NCBI RefSeq assembly: GCF_947492645.1
Contig: NZ_CANLMZ010000006.1
Coordinates: 496,001-560,000, forward strand
Origin: an uncultured Pontibacter sp.
GTDB lineage: Bacteria > Bacteroidota > Bacteroidia > Cytophagales > Hymenobacteraceae
Reading direction: 5' to 3'
DNA length: 64,000 nucleotides
This document shows, piece by piece, positions 29,008-38,140 of the stretch; within the stretch, counting starts at the first letter, position 1, and every line of letters begins with the position of its first letter. The translations under genes and the position numbers were made by a program. Under the pieces are notes generated by a model. That model saw only the letters and a program-made list of their open reading frames with translations, ran no database searches and had not been told where the DNA came from.

Positions 29008-29679
29008 TTATAACGGAGTTTGGTCTGGTGCGATCTCTTTTATGACCCGCTGCAAATGTGCTGCTAAACCATCGTACGGCCTGTAGCCTCTGTTAACAAG
29101 GTGTACGTTGGTGCCATTCAAAATGTATAGGCTCGGAAATGCAGTTGCCTGTAAGTGCCGTGCAATCACGAAGTCCTGTTTTGTCTTCTCCTTTAGTTCG
29201 TCAGAATCAAACTTCTCCAGAAAATCTTCTTCTGCAATACCAAACTGGGAGGCTATACTTGCCAGTACTCCTGGTTTTGTAACATCGTTGTTCTTGGCAT
29301 AAAAAGCGGTTTGTATGGCTGCTGCCATAGCCAACTCCTTTTCCGGGTGCATGTAGCGCATGGTAACTACCGCGCGGCAGGCAGGTTCGGTGTCGTACAC
29401 AAAATTATCCCGCTCAAAAAAACTATAGTCAAATGGCTGTTCCGTTACCTTTTCTACGTCCTGCCAATGCTGCTTTATGCTTTGTTTCATGTCTTCCTGA
29501 AGGGGTTGCTCTGTGCCGGGGCGCAAACCACCCATCACCAGCTTAAACTGCATGGTTCCCTCCTGCTCTTTTACAGCTCTCTTAATAACAGGCGCAAAGC
29601 CATAGCACCACGAGCACATCGGGTCCATTACATAGATCAGGTGGAGTACGTCCAGTAAGTCTTGTTTCTGCTTTTCCAT
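29008..29679 (-). CDS. DsbA/FrnE-family thioredoxin-fold protein
   Basis: A 223-residue thioredoxin-fold protein with a helical insertion. The active site reads YVMDPMCSWCYGFAP (Cys22 and Cys25), as in the FrnE/HCCA-isomerase-like DsbA group. FPSLYILNG near the C-terminus supplies the cis-Pro loop. No signal peptide is seen, so it should be cytoplasmic, unlike classical DsbA. Its likely role is a thiol-disulfide or glutathione-linked reaction; the substrate is unknown. It is divergent from leuS. Confidence 0.88.
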   Translation of the reverse strand: MEKQKQDLLDVLHLIYVMDPMCSWCYGFAPVIKRAVKEQEGTMQFKLVMGGLRPGTEQPLQEDMKQSIKQHWQDVEKVTEQPFDYSFFERDNFVYDTEPACRAVVTMRYMHPEKELAMAAAIQTAFYAKNNDVTKPGVLASIASQFGIAEEDFLEKFDSDELKEKTKQDFVIARHLQATAFPSLYILNGTNVHLVNRGYRPYDGLAAHLQRVIKEIAPDQTPL

Positions 29680-29845
29680 GGCACAAAGGTAGCTATCCGT
29701 TTGCTCAATTGCTTGCCCGTTGATTTGAAAATTCTGGACTTCAGGCTCAAACCATGGAACAAATCAGCCTAACAACAATTAAACAATCAAGATTAACGAT
29801 TATCTTAGCAGCTTAACTTAGCACAAGCGAATACACGATACAACT

Positions 29846-32614
29846 ATGTCAGAGTATAATTTCAACCAGATTGAGAAGAAATGGCAGCGCTACTGGGAAG
29901 AAAACCAGACGTTTAAAGCCAAAGAAAGCAACGACAAACCAAAGTACTACGCCCTGGATATGTTTCCTTATCCGTCAGGTGCCGGCTTGCATGTGGGCCA
30001 CCCACTTGGTTATATCGCCTCTGACATTGTAAGCCGCTACAAACGCCTGAAAGGGTTTAACGTGTTGCACCCGATGGGCTTCGACTCGTTTGGTTTGCCA
30101 GCCGAGCAGTATGCCATCCAAACCGGGCAGCACCCGGCTATTACCACAGAGCAGAACATTACCCGCTACGTGGAGCAGCTAAAGAATATTGGCTTCTCTT
30201 TTGACTGGCAGCGTGAAGTACGCACATCAGACCCTGCTTACTATAAGTGGACGCAATGGATTTTTATGCAGCTTTATAACAGCTACTATAATTACAGTAC
30301 AGATAAAGCTGAACCGATTGATGCGTTAGTGCGCGTTTTTGAGCAAAGCGGAAACGAAAAAGTGAATGCTGCTTGCGACGAAGACACCCCTGCATTTTCG
30401 TCTGCGGATTGGGCTAATTATAACGAGCAGCAGCGATCTGAAATGCTGTTGAAGTATAGGTTAACGTATGTAGCGGAAGCAGTCGTAAACTGGTGCCCTG
30501 CTTTGGGTACTGTATTGGCTAACGACGAAGTAGTGGGTGGTGTGTCAGAGCGTGGGGGTTATCCGGTAGAGCGAAAGAAAATGCGCCAATGGATGATGCG
30601 GATCACAGCCTACGCCGAGCGTTTACTGCAGGGTTTAGAGGCTATTGATTGGCCGGAACCGGTAAAAGAAATGCAACGCAACTGGATCGGTAAATCGGTT
30701 GGCGCTGAGTTGGATTTTACTGTAGAAGGCATTGAAGATAAGATTAAGGTATTTACCACCCGCATTGATACAATATATGGTGCATCGTTTGTTGTGCTGG
30801 CCCCAGAGCATGAGCTGGTAGCACAGATCACAACAGAAGAGCAACGGCAGCAGGTTGAAGCCTATGTGAATGTAGCCAAAAACCGTTCGGAGCGCGAGCG
30901 TATGACGGATGTAAAAACGGTTAGCGGCGTGTTTACAGGCACTTATGCCATCAATCCTATCTCGGAAGAGCAAGTGCCGATCTGGATTGCAGATTATGTG
31001 CTGGCTGGTTATGGTACTGGAGCCGTTATGGCCGTTCCGGGCCATGATAGCCGCGACTACGCTTTTGCCAAACACTTTAACCTGCCGATTAAAGAAGTAG
31101 TTGCAGGCGGAAACTTAGAAGAAGAAGCCTATGCTGCTAAAGAGGGCAAGATCATCAACTCCGGCTTTTTAAATGGATTGGATGTTAAAGAAGCTATAAA
31201 AGCAGGTATAGCCAAAGCCGAGGAATTGGGCGTTGGCAAAGGCCGCACGCAATACCGCATGCGCGATGCCGTGTTCAGCCGCCAGCGTTACTGGGGCGAG
31301 CCTGTACCGGTATACTTTAAAGACGGCATTCCGCAGCTACTCCAGGAAAATGAATTACCGCTGGAGTTGCCCAAAATTGATGCCTACCTGCCAACAGAAA
31401 CCGGAGAGCCGCCACTAGGCCGCGCCGTAGACTGGAAGCACGAAAACCAATATGAGTATGAACTTAGCACCATGCCTGGCTGGGCAGGCAGCAGCTGGTA
31501 CTGGTACCGCTACATGGACCCGCAGAACAACGCTGAGTTTGCTGCAAAAGATAAAATCGAGTACTGGAGAAATGTAGATTTATACATTGGCGGATCGGAG
31601 CACGCAACTGGTCACTTGCTATATTCACGCTTCTGGAACAAGTTCATGTTCGATATGGGATTGGTTGTGGAGCAGGAGCCGTTCAAAAAGCTGATAAACC
31701 AGGGTATGATCCAGGGACGCTCTAATTTTGTGTACCGCATTAACGGCACCAATAAGTATGTGTCTTTTGGACTGAAGGACCAGCATGAGACTACGCAGCT
31801 GCACGTAGATGTAAACATTGTGGAGAATGATGTGCTGGACCTGGAAGCCTTTAAAAAGTGGAGACCAGAGAATGCCGATGCAGAATTTATACTCGAGGAT
31901 GACAAGTATAACGTAGGCGTAGAGATCGAGAAAATGTCTAAGTCGAAGTATAACGTAGTAAATCCGGATGACCTTGTTGAAAGAATGGGTGCCGACACGC
32001 TGCGTATGTACGAAATGTTTTTAGGGCCGCTAGAGCAGTTTAAGCCTTGGAATACAAACGGTATGGACGGCGTGCACAAGTTCCTGCGCAAATATTGGAG
32101 ACTATTCCACGACAATGATGGCTACTTCTCGGTTTCAGAAGATGCACCAACCGCAGAGGAACTGAAGGCGCTGCACAAAACGATCAAAAAGGTAGAAGAA
32201 GACATTGAGCGGTTCTCGTTTAACACTTCTGTTTCTACGTTCATGATCTGCGTAAACGAACTCACGCAGCTAAAATCGAATAAGCGCGCCATACTTGAGC
32301 CACTTACCATTATACTTTCGTCTTATGCACCGCACATCACCGAGGAAGTTTGGGAGAAACTAGGCTATACAGAAAGTATAAGCCATGCTGCTTTTCCGGA
32401 ATGGAAAGAGGAACACCTGACAGAGAATTCATTTGAGTACCCGGTTTCTGTTAATGGCAAAATGCGCGCGAAGCTTACTTTTGCCCTTGATGCACCTAAA
32501 GATGAAATGGAGAAGGCTGTACTGAATGATGAGCAAGTGTTGAAGTTTATGGAAGGAAAATCTCCGAAAAAAATCATCATTGTTCAGAACAAAATCATCA
32601 ACGTGGTAGTATAA
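29846..32614 (+). CDS. leuS: leucyl-tRNA synthetase
   Basis: Class I synthetase of 922 residues that charges tRNA(Leu). HIGH motif: [15 protein letters not shown] (HVGH at 49-52). The CP1 editing domain contains [19 protein letters not shown] and the conserved [18 protein letters not shown]. The KMSKS loop reads [15 protein letters not shown]. The anticodon domain and C-terminal extension ([12 protein letters not shown] to the end) are complete. A Bacteroidota-style insert (about residues 630-690) precedes KMSKS. It has its own terminator. Confidence 0.98.
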   Translation: MSEYNFNQIEKKWQRYWEENQTFKAKESNDKPKYYALDMFPYPSGAGLHVGHPLGYIASDIVSRYKRLKGFNVLHPMGFDSFGLPAEQYAIQTGQHPAITTEQNITRYVEQLKNIGFSFDWQREVRTSDPAYYKWTQWIFMQLYNSYYNYSTDKAEPIDALVRVFEQSGNEKVNAACDEDTPAFSSADWANYNEQQRSEMLLKYRLTYVAEAVVNWCPALGTVLANDEVVGGVSERGGYPVERKKMRQWMMRITAYAERLLQGLEAIDWPEPVKEMQRNWIGKSVGAELDFTVEGIEDKIKVFTTRIDTIYGASFVVLAPEHELVAQITTEEQRQQVEAYVNVAKNRSERERMTDVKTVSGVFTGTYAINPISEEQVPIWIADYVLAGYGTGAVMAVPGHDSRDYAFAKHFNLPIKEVVAGGNLEEEAYAAKEGKIINSGFLNGLDVKEAIKAGIAKAEELGVGKGRTQYRMRDAVFSRQRYWGEPVPVYFKDGIPQLLQENELPLELPKIDAYLPTETGEPPLGRAVDWKHENQYEYELSTMPGWAGSSWYWYRYMDPQNNAEFAAKDKIEYWRNVDLYIGGSEHATGHLLYSRFWNKFMFDMGLVVEQEPFKKLINQGMIQGRSNFVYRINGTNKYVSFGLKDQHETTQLHVDVNIVENDVLDLEAFKKWRPENADAEFILEDDKYNVGVEIEKMSKSKYNVVNPDDLVERMGADTLRMYEMFLGPLEQFKPWNTNGMDGVHKFLRKYWRLFHDNDGYFSVSEDAPTAEELKALHKTIKKVEEDIERFSFNTSVSTFMICVNELTQLKSNKRAILEPLTIILSSYAPHITEEVWEKLGYTESISHAAFPEWKEEHLTENSFEYPVSVNGKMRAKLTFALDAPKDEMEKAVLNDEQVLKFMEGKSPKKIIIVQNKIINVVV

Positions 32615-32643
32615 GTGTATTCCATCTTACCAATTAACTATAG

Positions 32644-32686
32644 CACAAAGCCGCACAAGCCCCAAACTTGGCGGCTTTGTGTTTTT
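32644..32686 (+). terminator. intrinsic terminator of leuS
   Basis: Perfect 11-base stem CACAAAGCCGC / GCGGCTTTGTG (32644-32654 and 32671-32681) with a 16-base loop and five T residues, 30 bases past the leuS stop. Confidence 0.88.
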
Positions 32687-32732
32687 CTATGCTTTTTACA
32701 GCTGCACCAGCAGGCAGAAGCAAGTATAAAAA

Positions 32733-32773
32733 AAGCGGTTAAACAAGAGCATTAGCTTCTTATTTAACCGCTT
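32733..32773 (-). terminator. intrinsic terminator of the MarR gene
   Basis: Arms AAGCGGTTAAA (32733-32743) and its complement (32763-32773) form an 11-base stem with a 19-base loop. On the minus strand it runs into a T-run and lies 34 bases beyond the MarR stop at 32807. Confidence 0.82.
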
Positions 32774-32806
32774 CACAAATGGGATAGTATGCGTTAGTGC
32801 ATAAGC

Positions 32807-33298
32807 CTAGTTCAGGTTTGCCGGTTCATTTTTTGCCGCCTCTTTCAGCGAGCCTCTTAATTTAGCCAGTAGTTCTACAAGGGTAGCGGCTTCTTCTTCG
32901 GTTATACCATGAAGCTTAGCATCTAAGTCCTCCAGCGTGCCATCTATCACTTCCAGTATCTGTAATCCTTTTTCGGATACAAGTATGTTTACCAGTCGTT
33001 TATCAGAGGCATTTTGCGTTACTTCAACAAGGCCTTTTGCACTAAGCCTGCTTACAAGCCTTGATGCATCAGACATTTTATCCAGCATTTTTTCTCTCAA
33101 AAAAGACGTTGAGACTGGTTTAGGATATTGGTTTCGTAAAATGCGCATTGCATTATATTGCTGGGTAGTCATGCCATACTTCTTAAAGAAGTTCTCATAG
33201 GTGTTAAACAAGAAGCCCTGTGTGTATAAGATACTCATGCCGGCTTTCTGCCATTCGTTTCGAAAGGATTTTAACCCAACTTCATTCTCTAAAGTCAT
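32807..33298 (-). CDS. MarR-family transcriptional regulator
   Basis: A winged-helix repressor of 163 residues. N-terminal dimer helices are followed by YGMTTQQYNAMRILRNQYPKPVSTSFLREKMLDKMSDASRLVSRLSAKGLVEV, the helix-turn-helix, and the wing ASDKRLVNILVSEKG with the typical DKR. C-terminal helices complete the dimer interface. The target is unknown, since no divergently oriented partner gene adjoins it. A palindrome at 33362-33377 is a possible own operator. Confidence 0.92.
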   Translation of the reverse strand: MTLENEVGLKSFRNEWQKAGMSILYTQGFLFNTYENFFKKYGMTTQQYNAMRILRNQYPKPVSTSFLREKMLDKMSDASRLVSRLSAKGLVEVTQNASDKRLVNILVSEKGLQILEVIDGTLEDLDAKLHGITEEEAATLVELLAKLRGSLKEAAKNEPANLN

Positions 33299-33361
33299 TT
33301 GCTTGGTGGTGAGTTTTTACCAATAATAAAAATAAAAATTGGTTTTACAGCACTTTAGGCC

Positions 33362-33377
33362 ATATTTTTCAAAATAT
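33362..33377. promoter_or_regulatory. candidate MarR operator palindrome
   Basis: ATATTTT-TC-AAAATAT, a perfect 7+7 palindrome about 65 bases upstream of the MarR start. A second, looser inverted pair (ACCAAT and ATTGGT, 13 bases apart) lies closer to the gene. MarR proteins commonly bind such AT-rich palindromes to control their own gene; here that is inference. The rest of 33299-33561 shows nothing else convincing. Confidence 0.35.
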
Positions 33378-33561
33378 CATGCTTATTTATCAACGTTCTA
33401 CATTAGAAAAATGCTGTTTGTATACTATGTTAAGATAAAGTGACTAGACCTATATTTCGATGAAATTTAAGATCAGAAAGTATGTGGATGCTACCACTAC
33501 AGCTAAAAGAGAGTTAAGTAAAGTTTAAAGCAATGCCCAACCAACCTGCGGCAAGTATTGC

Positions 33562-33921
33562 TTATGGCAAATCGATAGTGGCTTTTTGTGCTTTCGTTAG
33601 CTTAGATGCAACCAAATGGTAGGAGTCATCGATCCAATTTCTAATAAGGCTATCTGCTAGGCCGGCCTCTGGCAATACAGTATTCCAATGTACTTTGCTC
33701 ATGTGGTAGCCTGGCTTTACTTTTTCAGGATAGGCTTCGCGCAACTCAACTGCTTTTTCGGGGTCGCACTTTAAAGCAATGCCTTGTTCGTATGCCGATA
33801 AGCTGCAGAGCGCAAACATTTTTCCGCATACTTTAAAAACCAATGTATCCTGATCAAAAGGAAGCTCTTCTGTCACACCTTTCTTAGCCAGGCAGTATTC
33901 TCTGAAATCTTCAATATTCAT
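33562..33921 (-). CDS. MmcQ/YjbR-family protein
   Basis: A 119-residue protein of the YjbR fold (CyaY-like, double-wing DNA-binding type). Conserved blocks: MNIEDFREYCLAKKGVTEELPFDQDTLVFKVCGKMFAL, LKCDPEKAVELREAYP, GYHMSKVHWNTV and DSYHLVASKLTKA. The family is often described as DNA-binding, but function is unproved. It starts nine bases after the lipoprotein stop and so is probably co-transcribed with it. Confidence 0.92.
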   Translation of the reverse strand: MNIEDFREYCLAKKGVTEELPFDQDTLVFKVCGKMFALCSLSAYEQGIALKCDPEKAVELREAYPEKVKPGYHMSKVHWNTVLPEAGLADSLIRNWIDDSYHLVASKLTKAQKATIDLP

Positions 33922-33930
33922 GTTGTTCGT

Positions 33931-34428
33931 TTATTGCGCTACCCACTCCCACTCCTTGCCATTCCAGTACATCCAGTTCGCACCTGACGTTTCGGTGTAA
34001 AGTATTAGGGCCGTACCTTTATGAGCAGATACCTTAGCTCCGGCTGTAAGTCTTTCTTCTGCTTTCCAGCCAACAAGCCAATTCCAGTTAATGCCCCCAA
34101 AAGTGTTCGGGTTTCCTGCTCCAAAAACCAGCGCAGAGTCTGATTCGTGGTGCAATAGAGCAATTCCCCTCCTACCGGATGCTTTCTCAACCACCACAGC
34201 TGCCATATCCATCGAGCAGTTGCCATCTATATCCAGGGTTAAGTAAAACGGATTGATGGAAGTATCGAAATCATAACTGTTTTTGAAGGCTGGCGCCTCC
34301 AATGCAGCTAGCGACCAATGCGGCAGTTCCATTACAACTAGCTCGGCATTAGATCGTTTTTTTTGCTCGCAGGATGCTATAAAGGCAAGCAGCAGTATGG
34401 CATATACAAGATGGACTATTAGTTTCAT
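33931..34428 (-). CDS. hypothetical lipoprotein
   Basis: A 165-residue protein with a signal peptide and lipobox (LLAFIASC, Cys20). The mature protein is mostly beta with many aromatic residues near the end (INWNWLVGWKAEERL, GANWMYWNGKEWEWVAQ). No family is recognised. It leads a two-gene minus-strand unit with the MmcQ/YjbR gene. Confidence 0.75.
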   Translation of the reverse strand: MKLIVHLVYAILLLAFIASCEQKKRSNAELVVMELPHWSLAALEAPAFKNSYDFDTSINPFYLTLDIDGNCSMDMAAVVVEKASGRRGIALLHHESDSALVFGAGNPNTFGGINWNWLVGWKAEERLTAGAKVSAHKGTALILYTETSGANWMYWNGKEWEWVAQ

Positions 34429-34467
34429 AGTTTTAGGGTGGCGTAAAATTTCTCTGTATACACAAAA

Positions 34468-34489
34468 AGGAGAATCAGCTGATTCTCCT
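34468..34489 (-). terminator. perfect palindrome, terminator of the DUF6728 gene
   Basis: A 22-base perfect palindrome with half-site AGGAGAATCAG. On the minus strand it is followed by TTTTT, so the folded RNA is a usable intrinsic terminator. It lies 48 bases past the stop of the 54-residue gene at 34537. Confidence 0.75.
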
Positions 34490-34536
34490 CATGATATTTA
34501 AAATCTTAAACTTCTCTTTTAAAGAAAGTTATAGAT

Positions 34537-34701
34537 TTACAAGTGCGTAAATATAAAATATATTGCGCCTGCCAAAAACATCAAAATAGAAATTTTATTG
34601 ATGACGTGCATTGTACGCAAATTAAAATTGGTTTTGCGGTTAGGGTCTTTCTTACGGAAAAAGTAAGTAGCAACCTCTGTAAAATCAAATAATCCTTTCA
34701 T
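34537..34701 (-). CDS. DUF6728-type small membrane protein
   Basis: A 54-residue protein that is easy to miss because of its size. It begins MKGLFDFTEVATYFFRKKDP, then NRKTNFNLRTMHVINKIS, then one membrane helix ILMFLAGAIYFIFTHL. The FDF.EV..YFFRKKDP.R..NFNLR pattern with a single C-terminal helix is typical of the short DUF6728 proteins conserved in Bacteroidota. An AGGA ribosome-binding site sits ahead of the ATG and a terminator follows. Function unknown. Upstream, 34702-34898 holds nothing I can support. Confidence 0.85.
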   Translation of the reverse strand: MKGLFDFTEVATYFFRKKDPNRKTNFNLRTMHVINKISILMFLAGAIYFIFTHL

Positions 34702-34898
34702 GTATATAAGTCCTCATTTTCAAAATTTAACGCATTGCTTGTATCTAGTATGAAACAAAAGTAGCGTTGTTACCCCGGGTTTTAATACCATCAGTCAGGC
34801 TAGCAGTCTGCTACCAAACAGTTTTGCTCCTGGTAATCAAGCAATAGCAAACTTCGTACTTGCCTTGTGCTGGTATGTAAGAATTTAAAATTGAATTT

Positions 34899-36872
34899 TT
34901 ACTCCTCCAGTACTACTGGTTCAATCCACTTCGCATCTTCCCTGATCAGCTCAATAAGCTCATCCACAGCTCTGTCGGCGGGAACTGCCTTTTTGATGAC
35001 GGTTTGCCCCCTGTACAGCGCAATTTTATCTTTACCTACGCCCACATACCCGTAATCAGCATCAGCCATTTCGCCGGGTCCGTTTACAATACAGCCCATG
35101 ATACCGATTTTCACACCTTTCAAATGGTCTGTTCTTTTACGGATCATGGCGGTGGTTTCCTGGAGATCAAAGAGTGTACGGCCACAGCTCGGGCAACTGA
35201 TATACTCTGTCTTACTCATACGTGTGCGAGCTGCCTGCAGTATACCAAAACTAAGGTTATTCAGCTGCTCTATATGGCTTAACAGGTTTTGTTTTGGCAG
35301 CTCTGGCAATAATTCTGTACTTAACATCACGCCATCTCCCAAACCGTCAATCAACAAGCCTCCAACATCTGTAGCGGCATATAACTGCACCTGGTCTGCT
35401 GTAAGGTTGCCATACTCCCGCTTAATGACGCATGGGTTAAGCACGCCATTGTTCATCAGCCTGAAAAAGCATTTACGCAGCTCTGGCATAGCGTGCTCGT
35501 TCTTGGTTTGCAGCATCAGTACAGCAGTCGGGTCCTCCTTCAGCAGCGCTAATAATGCTGGAGTAAGATCGCTTAGGCCGGCAAGTATAAAATTTAGGGC
35601 TAAATGGCGTTCAGGGGCGCTTACATATACTGCAGCAGGTATGAGTGGGTGCCTGTCTTCGCGTTGCTCAGCATCTTGCCATGCCGTAAAATTCACGATC
35701 TCCTTCAGGCCATTTGGCAACATAAACGTGATCGGCTTATCTCCGGTATAGATATAATCTGCCCCAAGGTCGTTCATGTTAAACTTATCCAGTAGCATCG
35801 AGTACAGGTGGCCAACGCATTTCAGGTCAGCATACTTTATATCATCCAGTCTGCTCAGGTCTGCTATAACACGCGGAACGTTTGTATTGCCTAGGTTACC
35901 GATCTCAAACGTATCCCGACGGTGGTACTTAAACGGATCAATCGGCACATGACAAATGTCTTTGATTGGCTGAGCCTTTTCTGCGCGGTTTATATAACGG
36001 TCTATCAGGGCCCTGGCAACTGGTGCCTCCGCCTCTGGGGCCTCGGTTAAAGATACGCGTACGGTATCTCCCAAGCCATCTTCAAGCAAAGTGCCGATAC
36101 CAACCGCTGATTTTATACGGCCGTCTTCAGCCTCGCCGGCCTCCGTTACACCCAGGTGAAGCGGGTATGGCTGCAATCCTTCTTCTTCCAGCTTCTGCAC
36201 AAGTAACCGGTACGCTTGCACCATTACCTGTGTGTTAGAGGCCTTCATCGAGATTACTATGTTATAGTATTGTTCGTCTTCGCAAATGCGCAAAAACTCC
36301 AGGGCGCTTTCTACCATACCTAGTGGGGTATCGCCATAGCGGCTCAGAATCCTGTCTGATAAAGAGCCATGATTGGTGCCGATACGCATGGCTGTACCAT
36401 GTTCTTTGCAAATGCGCACCAACGGTACAAAACGCTCTCTGATCCTGTCCAACTCTGCCTGGTAAGAGGCATCATCATACTCAATTACCTGGAATTTCTT
36501 TTTATCAGCATAATTACCCGGGTTGATGCGCACTTTTTCTACAATGCGTGCTGCCACCTCGGCTGCATTCGGCGTAAAATGTATGTCTGCTACAAGAGGA
36601 ACAGCATAGCCACGCTTCCGCAGCTCCTCTTTTATATGCTGGAGGTTTTCGGCCTCTTTTATACTTGGCGCCGTAATACGGATATACTCACAGCCCGCTT
36701 CAATCATGCGGATGCATTGCTCCACAGATCCTGCCGTATCCATGGTATCCACGGTTGTCATAGATTGTACCCGAATGCGGTTATCACCACCCATTGGAAT
36801 ACCGCCAATGTTTACTACACGGGTTTTTCTGCGTTTATAGGCTGTAAGGCTAGGGCAATACGTTTTGTTCAT
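34899..36872 (-). CDS. ispG: 4-hydroxy-3-methylbut-2-enyl diphosphate synthase, long form
   Basis: Iron-sulfur enzyme of the MEP isoprenoid pathway. The protein is 657 residues, the long form of Bacteroidota, Chlamydiae and plants, in which an extra domain (about residues 300-560) is inserted between the TIM barrel and the cluster domain. The barrel begins YKRRKTRVVNIGGIPMGGDNRIRVQSMTTVDT. The cluster domain has SCPSCGRTLFDLQ and GCIVNGPGEMADADYGYVG, supplying the [4Fe-4S] cysteines and a conserved Glu. It is alone on the minus strand. The 165-base upstream gap holds a 14-base TTAACT palindrome. Confidence 0.97.
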   Translation of the reverse strand: MNKTYCPSLTAYKRRKTRVVNIGGIPMGGDNRIRVQSMTTVDTMDTAGSVEQCIRMIEAGCEYIRITAPSIKEAENLQHIKEELRKRGYAVPLVADIHFTPNAAEVAARIVEKVRINPGNYADKKKFQVIEYDDASYQAELDRIRERFVPLVRICKEHGTAMRIGTNHGSLSDRILSRYGDTPLGMVESALEFLRICEDEQYYNIVISMKASNTQVMVQAYRLLVQKLEEEGLQPYPLHLGVTEAGEAEDGRIKSAVGIGTLLEDGLGDTVRVSLTEAPEAEAPVARALIDRYINRAEKAQPIKDICHVPIDPFKYHRRDTFEIGNLGNTNVPRVIADLSRLDDIKYADLKCVGHLYSMLLDKFNMNDLGADYIYTGDKPITFMLPNGLKEIVNFTAWQDAEQREDRHPLIPAAVYVSAPERHLALNFILAGLSDLTPALLALLKEDPTAVLMLQTKNEHAMPELRKCFFRLMNNGVLNPCVIKREYGNLTADQVQLYAATDVGGLLIDGLGDGVMLSTELLPELPKQNLLSHIEQLNNLSFGILQAARTRMSKTEYISCPSCGRTLFDLQETTAMIRKRTDHLKGVKIGIMGCIVNGPGEMADADYGYVGVGKDKIALYRGQTVIKKAVPADRAVDELIELIREDAKWIEPVVLEE

Positions 36873-37037
36873 AAGAAAGTGTGCGTCAGCTTGCTTCTTT
36901 AACTAAAGTTAAGCTAGGTTTGTTCAACTGATAAACTACGTAAAATTAGCATCATTATTTTAATCAGGCACAAGTATAGCCTTAGTAATGCAATTTTATA
37001 CTTTAAAGCACATTCCTGGCCAAAATCGTATTAGAGG

Positions 37038-37544
37038 ATGATAAAAGAACCCCTTGTTATACTTGCAAGTGCACGAAAACAAAGCGATACACGTAAACTG
37101 ATAGATAAGCTGTTCGGAAACAGAGATTTCGTGCTGCTTGATTTGCTTGATTATGAGGTCTATCCTTATCAATACGAAAATAACTACCCCGCCTCTGATA
37201 AGTTTTTAGAGCTATTGGAGGTTGTGCTGCAGCATGAGCAGTTGATATTTGCAACGCCTGTCTACTGGTATGCCATGAGTGGGCCTTTAAAAGTTTTTTT
37301 TGACAGGCTGACTGATATTGTGACGGTGCAAAAACCATTAGGGAGACGCATGGCTGGGAAAGAGGCTTTTGTCGTGGCAGTTGGCTCTGACCCGGTTTTG
37401 CCTGAAGGCTTTGAAGTACCGTTTAAGTTGACCTGCCATTATTTTGATATGCAATACAAAGGCTGCTATTATGCTCAGACTAACGCTTTAATAGGGCCTT
37501 TACCTGGTGCTGTTGATTTTATGCAACTACTTAAGTTTAACTGA
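37038..37544 (+). CDS. NAD(P)H-dependent FMN reductase-like flavodoxin-fold protein
   Basis: A 168-residue flavodoxin-fold protein. It opens VILASARKQSDTRKLIDKLFG, the phosphate-binding turn for FMN, and continues LIFATPVYWYAMSGPLKVFFDRLTDIV, the hallmark of the NADPH-dependent FMN reductase group. It likely reduces quinones, azo compounds or flavin. The next gene starts six bases after its stop. No redox partner is obvious. Confidence 0.88.
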   Translation: MIKEPLVILASARKQSDTRKLIDKLFGNRDFVLLDLLDYEVYPYQYENNYPASDKFLELLEVVLQHEQLIFATPVYWYAMSGPLKVFFDRLTDIVTVQKPLGRRMAGKEAFVVAVGSDPVLPEGFEVPFKLTCHYFDMQYKGCYYAQTNALIGPLPGAVDFMQLLKFN

Positions 37545-37550
37545 GAACGT

Positions 37551-37919
37551 ATGATCCATATGCGCAATTTTATTCCTAACCTTACTCCTTTAAAAATAGA
37601 GCAGCTTAAAAGTTGGTCTAACCTGCGGCAGGAGCAGCTTAGCGAAGCCATCTTCATCACAAAAGATTGTATCGTAGGTTTTCTGAAACGGCAACTCGAA
37701 AAAGGCAACTGGAAAGAAGTACAGGATGTGCTAAAAGGCAAACCCATGACGAAAGCCGGTAAGTTTTTCTATAATGAGCTAAGAGGGAAAGTTGTGTCTA
37801 CGCTGATGATGCGCCTGGGGCTTAGACGCATAGTTGCTGTAGGGATAGCGCTTGTTCTGGTGCCGGTTATACTTGCCAAAGTTGCCGGCGAAGCAGTACG
37901 GACAATTAAAAAGCATTAG
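37551..37919 (+). CDS. small protein with C-terminal membrane helix, unknown function
   Basis: A 122-residue protein with a helical soluble part (LKIEQLKSWSNLRQEQLSEAIFITKDCIVGFLKRQL) and a single hydrophobic helix near the end (IVAVGIALVLVPVILAKVAG). Two neighbouring starts are possible (37551 and 37560). It follows the flavoprotein by six bases, so co-transcription is likely. No family is recognised. Confidence 0.65.
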   Translation: MIHMRNFIPNLTPLKIEQLKSWSNLRQEQLSEAIFITKDCIVGFLKRQLEKGNWKEVQDVLKGKPMTKAGKFFYNELRGKVVSTLMMRLGLRRIVAVGIALVLVPVILAKVAGEAVRTIKKH

Positions 37920-38053
37920 CAGCCTCTTAAATTAACGCTACTGTAATTGAATTGCTAGCACACAGCTTGCCCTCTGGCACACTATTCTGGTAATGCTATG
38001 GTGTTGCTACCTTAACAACCTCTGAAGATAAGGGCAGCTGTTTTCTGAAAGAT

Positions 38054-38111
38054 ATTCATTCAAACCTGACAAGAATTCGCTTTAACAGCTTCTTTTCAGG
38101 TTTGAATGAAT
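38054..38111. repeat. perfect 16-base inverted repeat
   Basis: ATTCATTCAAACCTGA (38054-38069) and its exact complement (38096-38111) with a 26-base spacer. It lies in the 221-base gap between two converging genes, where a transcription end is expected, but no T-run follows on either strand. The loop contains GAATTC. It could be a factor-aided terminator or message-stabilising stem. Confidence 0.6.
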
Positions 38112-38140
38112 TCGGGGAGATGGTGAATTAGCAGCAATAT

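Noticed and set aside
33460..33528. 22-codon reading frame starting MKFKIRKYVDATTTAKRELS
   Set aside because: Very short, no ribosome-binding site or promoter of note, and no recognised homolog. It could be a chance frame in a 263-base gap.
36899..36912. TTAACT-AA-AGTTAA palindrome upstream of ispG
   Set aside because: AT-rich 14-base palindromes arise easily by chance and no promoter spacing supports an operator role.
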